From positions 62,001 through 126,000 of the forward strand of contig CP145413.1 of the NCBI GenBank assembly GCA_036867785.1: DNA of 64,000 bases, in the 5' to 3' direction. The position numbers and the translations under genes were made by a program. Source of the DNA: Plasmodiophora brassicae. Taxonomy: Eukaryota > Endomyxa: Phytomyxea > Phytomyxea > Plasmodiophorida. A model generated the notes under the pieces. The model saw only the letters and a list, made by a program, of their open reading frames with translations, did not search any database and had not been told where the DNA came from. Of this stretch, positions 57,228-64,000 are shown piece after piece (the stretch's first letter is position 1; every line of letters begins with the position of its first letter).

Positions 57228-59160
57228 TTATTCTACCCTGAGCCGTTTGGCTTCCGGAGGGACATGCCTGCCGGTGTGGTCCTTGGCGGCCTGCAACGCT
57301 TCCTGGCCTCGCTCTGCCGCTTCCTGCAGCATTCTCATCGTGGCGTCGAACATGGGCACGAACACGCTGTAGTTGTTGTCGTGCAGTTTCCGTCGAAGCT
57401 TCTGGATATCGGCGTCGAGAGCGGCCAGCGCAGTCGTGTACCGTTCCAGGCGCGCCCGGGCGTCCGCGTCGTGCACGGGGAAGCACCCCCAGAAATGACG
57501 AAGCAGTTCCGACGCCTTCACTGCCCGGCTCCTGACAGCGTCGAGGATCTTGTCCGGCACCTTCTCATCCAGCCCTCGTTGCCGGTTGAAGATGACGAAC
57601 GTGCCGGATCGCTGCGTCGCCGCCTGCTGCTCCGTTATCCGGCAGTCCTGCGACAGACGCGTGATGACGCCCGACAGGTAGGTCGCCCGCTGCTGGCTGT
57701 CAGGTCCCGCTCCAACCGATGAATCGACGTGATGCAGAAACGCCTGTCGTACGGCGTCTTGCGCGGTCTCGCTGAGAGGCGTCACGGTTTCAGCTTGTCC
57801 TCCCGTTGCAAGCTGGATCTCATGGGCCGGGACCGCCGCGCTGTCGGCCATGTCAAGCGGTTGGCTATCGGTGATACGGCCCGCCGTCCGCAGCACGACG
57901 CGGGAATGTTGGTTGAACTCGGTGATCAGTTCGTGTCGTTGCTTGTCCCGCACGGATGCAGGCAGCACCTTCGGGTGAAGCAACCGATCCTCCCGGTCGG
58001 GATCGAGAAGCGTCAGATCGACGAAACGGTCCACGGGTAGATCCGCCTTGAGATCCGCATCTCTGTTTGAATGACGCATGGATCAGACGAGTCAACGTCA
58101 ACCGAGATAAACGGCAGCGACCTGTCTGTTTCCTTCGGCGCCGCCTCAAACCGGCTAAAGATGTCGTGCATGGGTTGAATGACGGCATCGGCGTCCGCAT
58201 CAGCCCCGACAAACTGTTGCCGCGCCCTGCGGAAGTACTGGCTCTGGAAGTACTTGGTCCTACACACGCAGGAACACACGAGGCATCAGCAGCTAGGCGC
58301 CCGCTTCCGGCTGACCGACCCGACCAGAATTCCGTCTCCGACATCTTATCCGGCACCTGGTCCTCGTACGCGCGACGCACGGCGCCATGTTTCGCGAGAA
58401 TCTCAGCAATTGCACCAGCGCTGAGCGTGTAGGCAATCGTGCTGCCGGATGGGCCGGGCTGCTAGAGACAGCTTGCATTCAACAACGAGAGCGGGTCAGG
58501 CACCGGACGCCGACCCGTACAGTGGCATCGGCGATCGGCACGGCCGACAGCATGGCGGACGACAAACCGACGCGCTGGGCCTGCGTCGAATGCCGTTCCA
58601 GTTCGATCAGATGCTGGCGGCTCCTCCAGAACTCGGCCGATGAGATGATCTTGCCCTGCTCGACAACCTATCCGCAACGTCATCCTCCTGCGTCCAACCG
58701 GCAGTGATACGCGAGAACGGGTAACCTCTTGATAGGCACGCCTGAGCTGAGGGTCCCGAGCGAGAAGCAAAGCGCGAATCTGTGCCTCGGTGGACGCCGA
58801 CGTGATGGCGGGCGGCGAGGACTCCCACGCGGGCGCCGGACTGGGCGGGACGGTCGGCGCCGGCGAGGCGCTAGACGCCGGCGCCGACCTTGATGGCGCC
58901 GATTTGACGACGGCCACAAACTGGTCGCGTGATGGCTCATCGGGGAACACGAACACGTACGCCTTGGCGGCGGTGGACATCTGCGCCTTGTACGGCGCCG
59001 ACCGATTCGCGACGCATCCCGTGATGGACGCCCGCCCGACCGACAGCTTCTTGGCGTCCGTGCTGCAGAACACGACCCGATCGGTCGTGACGAGCAGCTG
59101 CCCCGGGTTCTTCTTGTGCTGCACGCCGGTCAGCGACAGCAGCACGCCCGACGACGCCAT
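57228..59160 (-). CDS. GTF2H1: TFIIH core subunit p62/TFB1
   Basis: A core subunit of the transcription and repair factor TFIIH. Start MASSGVLLSLTGVQHKKNPG. N-terminal PH domain (residues 1-105: LLVTTDRVVFCSTDAKKLSV, AYVFVFPDEPSRDQFVAVV), which in homologues binds TFIIE and acidic activators. Pro-rich linker; first BSD-type helix (QIRALLLARDPQLRRAYQEV); after introns near 58720-58660, VEQGKIISSAEFWRSRHQLI, the family's BSD block. Later comes KVPDKILDAVRSRAVKASEL and LLRHFWGCFPVHDADARARL, and the C-terminal helix SVFVPMFDATMRMLQEAAER. It shares a divergent promoter with RPL17. Confidence 0.92.
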
Positions 59161-59620
59161 GGAACGCACTCCGCGACTGCACCGACCGGACCATGATGCC
59201 GGCCGGGGGCACACAGTCAACTCTGCCCTGCCTGCGCCCCGGCCCCTCCTTGAACCGGGCCCGCGGCACGATGAGCATATCGTTCATCGTTCCGCTAAAC
59301 GGCTTCGCACGCTGGCGTACGGCCGAACTGGTACGTGCGTGCGTGTCGTAGACGGCCAGAGCGAGCGGCCTTAGCACGCGTCCGCCAGCTACGAACCGAT
59401 GTACCTGTCCCGGATAATGTCTCGCAGAGGTCACCGCCTGGGTACGTTGCGCTAAACGCGTTCTGTTGCGACGCGCGTGACCAGGCAATGGGATAACGCC
59501 AGAGGGCCGACGGAGTGTTTATATGAGAGCGCCCTAATCTGGCGAGGGCTACGGACTGCCCACGGTGTCCGTGGACAGGTCCGGGGACCAGGAGAGGTGA
59601 TCGGCGTGATCCCGTCAGCG
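59161..59620. promoter_or_regulatory. Divergent promoter region TFIIH p62 / RPL17
   Basis: 460 bases. A TATA-like GTTTATATGA lies at about 59517-59526, about 95 bases before the RPL17 start, suiting the plus strand. The RPL17 frame is open upstream to 59477 but lacks homology there. Confidence 0.5.
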
Positions 59621-60166
59621 ATGACGAAGTACTCGTTCAAGCCGCAGACGGCCGAGAAATCGACGTGCGCGTCCGGCGCGTACCTGCGCGTTCACTTCAA
59701 GAACACGCATGAGGCGGCCATGGCCATCAAGAACATGTCGCTGCCCAAGGCGCAGACGTACATGAACGACGTCCTGGCGCACAAGGACATCGTCCCGTTC
59801 CGTCGCTTCAACGGCGGCGTCGGGCGTCACGCGCAGGCGAAGAAGTACGGCGTGTCGCAGGGACGCTGGCCGGATAAGTCCTGCCGGTTCATCCTGGGCC
59901 TGCTGAAGAACGCTGAAGCGAACGCGGAGGCGAAGGGCCTGGACCCGAAGACGCTGGTCATCAGCCACATCCAGGTCAACCAGGCGCCGATGCAGCGCCG
60001 GCGAACGTACCGCGCGCACGGTCGCATCAACCCGTACATGTCGGCGCCGTGCCACATTGAGATGGTCCTTACCCAGAAGAACGACGAGGTCAAGAAGGCC
60101 GCCGACGCTGGCAAGGTTGCCCGCCGACGCCAGCCGCGCCTCACGAGCGGCCAGACCGGATTCTAG
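59621..60166 (+). CDS. RPL17: 60S ribosomal protein L17 (uL22)
   Basis: 181 residues, intronless. uL22 lines the peptide exit tunnel. Start [20 protein letters not shown] matches the family (MVRYSLDPENPTKSCKSRG). Then [80 protein letters not shown] and [15 protein letters not shown], all conserved. The basic C-terminal tail is normal for eukaryotes. Confidence 0.97.
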   Translation: MTKYSFKPQTAEKSTCASGAYLRVHFKNTHEAAMAIKNMSLPKAQTYMNDVLAHKDIVPFRRFNGGVGRHAQAKKYGVSQGRWPDKSCRFILGLLKNAEANAEAKGLDPKTLVISHIQVNQAPMQRRRTYRAHGRINPYMSAPCHIEMVLTQKNDEVKKAADAGKVARRRQPRLTSGQTGF

Positions 60167-60230
60167 TCGCCGCTCCCCCACCCGTAATTGCAGCGTGAGC
60201 CCTGTTCGAATACAACAACAGCCTTGCCCG

Positions 60231-60602
60231 TCACGTCGACAGGGATCCCCTGCCGATGGCATCGGCGACGTAGGTGCCCAGCGTGACCAGGACAGAGGCG
60301 ATCAGCGCCGTCAGCAGGATGCCCTGCAGGCACCGGCAGGTTCGCGAGCGGAACAGGGCCCGATGCGAGTCGGGGAACGCGGCCGCGAAACGCTGCCTCC
60401 AGGTGTAGTCGTGCCTGGGCGACGACAACGTCGACGACGTCGCCAGCATCGGCCAGGTGCGCACCGACACGGGCGACCTTGACGACGACGACGACGACGT
60501 CGCCTGCAGGTCTACTGGCAGGCTACGAGGCGCCCGGGTCAACGCCGTTCGCTCCCGCCGGGGCGGGATCGCCGCATCCGACGACGACCATGACCCTGAC
60601 AT
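60231..60602 (-). CDS. Small single-pass membrane protein, hypothetical
   Basis: 123 residues. A Ser/Arg-rich N-terminus, then DYTWRQRFAAAFPDSHRALF, a Cys pair (RTCRCLQG) and one helix ILLTALIASVLVTLGTYVAD near the C-terminus, as in a tail-anchored protein. No family recognised. It converges with RPL17 with 64 bases between stops. Confidence 0.45.
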   Translation of the reverse strand: MSGSWSSSDAAIPPRRERTALTRAPRSLPVDLQATSSSSSSRSPVSVRTWPMLATSSTLSSPRHDYTWRQRFAAAFPDSHRALFRSRTCRCLQGILLTALIASVLVTLGTYVADAIGRGSLST

Positions 60603-60697
60603 CGTACAGCGATCCGACTGGACAGGATATCATCCCTCGCTCGTACCGAGAATCTTCGTTGGACGCCGCTGGCTGTGTGTGTGTGTGTATGCCGATC

Positions 60698-61820
60698 TCA
60701 GAACGGGGTCGTCTCGATGTACGCGCGCTCGGAACGGTAGACGCTGAGGAGGAGCCGCGCCTTGTCGTGCAGGCTGGTCGGCAGGATGTCCAGCGTCTGC
60801 AGCGTGTTCGTGCAATGCGGGTCGACGACGATGTCCTGGCCCATCTGGACAAAGTCGTCGCTGGTGGCCAGCGGCTTCCAGGGGTTCTGCTCGCACATCC
60901 ATCCGAAGGCCTTCGCCAGCGGCAGCGGCAGCGGCAGCGCCCGGAAATCCATGCGGATGTCCTGGGCGACGACCTTGAGGATCGCGCGCACGTCGAGCAC
61001 GTCGGGGCCGCCGAGCTCGAACGTCTGGCCGAACGCCTCCGGTCGGTTCAGCGCCGACATGATCGCGTCGGCGACGTTCTCGACAAAGACGGGCTGCCGT
61101 TTCGCTTTGCCGTCGTTGGCGACCACGACCCATTTGAAGCGTCGCATCTGCTGGGCGTAGCGCAGCAGGAAGTCGTCCTCCCAACCGAAGGTCGCCGCCG
61201 GGCGCATGATGATCGCGTCCGGGAACTCGCTGAGGACGGCGGCCTCGCCGTCGCCTTTGGACCGCAGGAACGCCGACGGCGACGTCTGCGACGCGCCCAG
61301 GCACGACACGTGGACGAAGCGTTCGACGCCCGCCTTCCTGGCAGCGGCCGCCAGCGCGCGGGCGCCCTCCACGTGCACATCGGCGAACTTGAAGTTCTTG
61401 GTCTCGTAGAACCGACCGATCAGGTTGACGACGACGTTCGACCTCGACATCTGCCCAACGCTCAGTCAGGCGGACGAACGAACGACAACGGTCAGAGGCG
61501 GCGACCGCGTTCTCAATGGAGGCCGAGTCGCGCAGCTCGAACGGGACGGCGGCCACCTGGCCGACATCGGCGAGGACGCGCAGGTGCCGGATCTCCATGC
61601 CGTCATCGCCTACGGGCGCCGACGCCGACAATCACCACGACGTTCACCCAACACCCGCGGGTCACTCACGAAACGGGACGACGATCTGCGACCCGATCCG
61701 CCCGAGGCGGTCCACCACGTACCGCCCGTAGTTGCCCGACGCGCCGAACACGGTCGCCGTCACGCCCGACACCGACGATCGCCCGCCGGGCGACACCACC
61801 AGGCGGTGCACGTTCGACAT
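60698..61820 (-). CDS. NDUFA9: NDUFA9-like complex I subunit
   Basis: An atypical short-chain dehydrogenase that stabilises respiratory complex I at the junction of its arms, in mitochondria. Start [20 protein letters not shown]; the Rossmann motif is [20 protein letters not shown] (GASGNYG). It ends IVVPFR at GTGAGT. The next exon has [20 protein letters not shown]; after another intron [80 protein letters not shown] and [20 protein letters not shown]. All are NDUFA9 blocks. No classic presequence is evident before MSNVHR. Confidence 0.9.
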
Positions 61821-62112
61821 GGCCCCCTACACGTTCAGCAGCTCGATCCGAAAACGGCTGCCCTCCCCCCGGCGTCGTCGTCGCCGTCTGCAATTCGGGA
61901 ATCTTTTTGCCCGCCCCCCCCTGGATGATGGCAAAACGTCGTCAGGGACGCGCCTTTTTGGGCACGTTGTTGCGGCGGGAGAGAGGGTTGGCCTGTGCGG
62001 CGGTGCGGTGCCCCCCGTCAGTCGCCGCTGGCAGTCAGGCAGCGGCACGGCGTCAGTGGCGTGTACGGCGGATATGGGAATAATAAGGGGGGCGGAGCGC
62101 GTTGTTATGATT

Positions 62113-62559
62113 TTACGGCGACTGGATGCGGTCCTGGCCGCCGGCGACGACGTCGGCGCCGAGTTCCCAGGTGTCGTCGTCGACGCGGGTGATGGCCTGG
62201 CCTTTCTGCTCGAGGATGTCCTCGATGTTGCGGCGGCCGCCGCCGAAGTAGTTGAGGTTGTCGGCCAGCAGGTGCATGTTCTGGCACTTTGGGCACCGGG
62301 CGATGACGACGCCGTGCGTGTACGCCTGCTTCGACATGGTTTTCGCCGTCCGCGTATAGCAGATCGTGCAGGTGAACACGATCCCCATGCGGGGATCCTC
62401 CGGGTTGCCCGGCGGCGCACGCGTCGCGGCTTCCGACGACTTCCAGCGCCGCGCCACGACGGGCGCCCCGAACCGCGCGCACCGATGCGCGACCGGCGGC
62501 GCAGCGCGCGCCTGCCTCGCCACCGCCTGCACGGCGCCGCGGAAACACCTCCCCAGCAT
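62113..62559 (-). CDS. DNLZ: DNL-type zinc-finger mitochondrial protein (TIM15/HEP1/DNLZ)
   Basis: Keeps mitochondrial Hsp70 soluble and active. 148 residues, intronless. The start MLGRCFRGAVQAVARQARAA is an Arg/Ala-rich amphipathic mitochondrial presequence ending near ARRWKSS. Zinc domain: VFTCTICYTRTAKTMSKQAY, then ARCPKCQNMHLLADNLNYFG, with two CxxC pairs. The D-N-L triplet that names the family is present, followed by RRNIEDILEQKGQ. Length fits the family. Confidence 0.93.
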   Translation of the reverse strand: MLGRCFRGAVQAVARQARAAPPVAHRCARFGAPVVARRWKSSEAATRAPPGNPEDPRMGIVFTCTICYTRTAKTMSKQAYTHGVVIARCPKCQNMHLLADNLNYFGGGRRNIEDILEQKGQAITRVDDDTWELGADVVAGGQDRIQSP

Positions 62560-62855
62560 GACGACAACCCTCGACGAACTTGACGACCGAGAACGATACG
62601 GACGCGGCGGGACCCGGCGCCAGTCGCAACTCGTCGCAGCTCGTCGCGCAGCGTGCGTGGCGCGGTTTGATTCTCCGACGACGCTCCGCACAATTCCGCG
62701 CGCGCACCCACTCCGGACCGGAATACCGCCTGGAACGGGGGGGGGCGCGCCGACCGGACCAGGAGGGGCACAACGGCCCCGACCGCCGCCATGACGAATA
62801 TATAGTGGTGTGTATGGGCCCGGAGACAGACAATGAGGTCGCAGGCGTGGGGAGA

Positions 62856-64000
62856 CTAGTCGACAGACATGGCCTCCTCGTCGTCGGGCGGGGCGGCGTC
62901 GCCCGGTTCCGTGTCGGGGGACTCGGGGGGGTCCCCGGTCTCGACTGGTGGCCGGGGGCCTTCCCCCGCGACTTGCTCGACGTCCATCGCGTGCGCATCG
63001 GCGCTGTCGATTAGGGCCGACAGTTCCGGCAGCTTGTCGACCAGCGACGCGCGATGCTCCTCTGAGCAACGTCAGGTCGAACGCATGCGCGGATGACCCC
63101 GACGCCCGTACCGATGGAGGGGAGCAGCGTTGCTACGGCACCGTCAGCGGAGGCATTCTCTGCCGAGGGCGACGGCCGGGAGTCGCGAACGTATCGTGCA
63201 ATGTCGGCAACGGGGATGACGTCCGTCAACGCCTCTAGGCTTTCGAATAATCGCAGCCGGAACACCTGGACCCGCAGATAAGCGCCGATAACGTTTGCGC
63301 AGCTGAGGGCATGTACCTCCTGCTTCGCAGCAAGGCGAACGAGGCACTTGTCGAAACAGGCCGCGCGGAAATCGGCGTTCGTCGCAAGCTGCGCGCGAAT
63401 GCGATTGTCACTCGTCAACAGCGACACGAGAGCCAGGCCGAATCGGTCGATAACGGACAGCGGCGGAACGGCACCCGCCAGCGGGGCGTTCCCCAGGACT
63501 GCCAGCAGGACGGTCGCACGAGCAACATCGTTCTTCAGCAGGCAACTGTAGCGGGTGCCACGATGACGGATCCGGCAGCACACCAGAACGAAACGGACGC
63601 ACCTCATGGCATACGACACCAGAAGGGACGTCCCCATTCCCGCCTTGTCGGCACTCAAGAGGTTGACCAACGACGTCGTTGTCGTATCGGCGGGTTCGCC
63701 TTCCAGCATGACGATGCCGAGCAACGGATACCACGATCGTAGGATCACTATGTGCACGATATGGACGATGGCGCTGCCGGACGCGTGCAGTACCACTGAC
63801 CGTTCGGGCACTTTGGCAGCTTGAAACTGCGACGGGCGCGAAGCAGCTTTCTGACGTTCGTCCCAATGAACATGGCATGGCTGAGAAGGCGTACGGGTTC
63901 GTCGTCCTTGGGTAGGTGCTCATCGTCGGCGGCACTGACGATCCTCCCTGTGCCAACACGAACGTCAGCCGGCTATGCCCAATGTGTCGGTGACGCCGAC
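62856..64000 (-). CDS. Helical-repeat (HEAT/armadillo-like) protein, 5' end outside the window
   Basis: Minus strand, running in from the right edge. Segments: LLSHAMFIGTNVRKLLRARR near 63900; SWYPLLGIVMLEGEPADTTT; LSVIDRFGLALVSLLTSDNR; AACFDKCLVRLAAKQEVHAL; RLFESLEALTDVIPVADIAR. The spacing of paired amphipathic helices is that of an alpha-solenoid. After an intron near 63100-63050, the last exon has EEHRASLVDKLPELSALI, then an acidic Pro-rich tail ending DDEEAMSVD at 62856. Family not recognised. Confidence 0.6.

Noticed and set aside
60479-62083. 534-residue plus-strand open frame across NDUFA9
   Set aside because: Antisense shadow of a well-supported NDUFA9 gene; the end is Arg/Pro-rich junk.

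Overview
The window is eukaryotic nuclear DNA from a GC-rich, gene-dense, probably unicellular organism. Genes sit tens to a few hundred bases apart on both strands. Many are split by short GT-AG introns, roughly 40-75 nt where I could join exons by protein homology. The machinery is unmistakably eukaryotic: TOR kinase, Mediator MED6, TFIIH p62, GCN5, spliceosomal YJU2, a SUN-domain protein, PEX14, PIG-H, NDUFA9 and ribosomal uL22/RPL17. A HYLS1 homologue with both its N-terminal HYLS-1 box and its C-terminal motif, plus a HAUS2-like augmin candidate, argue for an organism that builds centrioles or basal bodies, so a flagellate or zoosporic lineage is likely. I cannot name the species. I saw no retroelement, virus-like element, DNA transposon, rRNA, tRNA or CRISPR.

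Layout, 0-14.4 kb: the C-terminal part of an RND/patched-like membrane protein with fibronectin III domains in its ectodomain; an 810-base gap with two large imperfect hairpins; BCP1/BCCIP and YJU2 on the plus strand; then a 9.6-kb, intron-rich TOR kinase gene on the minus strand. 14.4-20 kb (minus): MED6, a secreted ankyrin-repeat membrane protein, a C2H2 zinc-finger protein and CAP. 20-30 kb: UNC93-like transporter, a PEX14 fused to a PUB domain, HYLS1, an LYR-motif protein, GCN5, two tandem sphingomyelin-synthase-like enzymes and a C2H2 protein. 30-38 kb: a minus-strand spatacsin (SPG11) gene of about 7 kb. 38-45 kb: a Nudix hydrolase, a HAUS2-like protein, a UBTD1/2-type ubiquitin-domain protein, Mpv17/PMP22, a small unknown, and two secreted proteins (Reeler-like and KRE9/KNH-like). 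45-53.4 kb: a SAM + triple-PH protein, a second Nudix hydrolase, an acidic protein, PIG-H, an unassigned gene, an F-box protein fused to a divergent Ras-like GTPase, and a papain-family cysteine protease. 53.8-64 kb: a SUN-domain protein, two poorly known genes, TFIIH p62, RPL17, a small membrane protein, NDUFA9, a DNL-type mitochondrial zinc-finger protein, and a helical-repeat protein cut by the right edge.

These are mostly unrelated housekeeping genes, not a pathway cluster. The main novelty is in domain architecture: PEX14-PUB (a possible direct link between the peroxisomal docking complex and p97/Cdc48), F-box-GTPase, and RND-FN3. Several divergent promoters and one gap carry unexplained hairpins or palindromes. 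Exon joins were done by eye from homology and GT-AG sites; starts and intron borders without a stated protein match are provisional.
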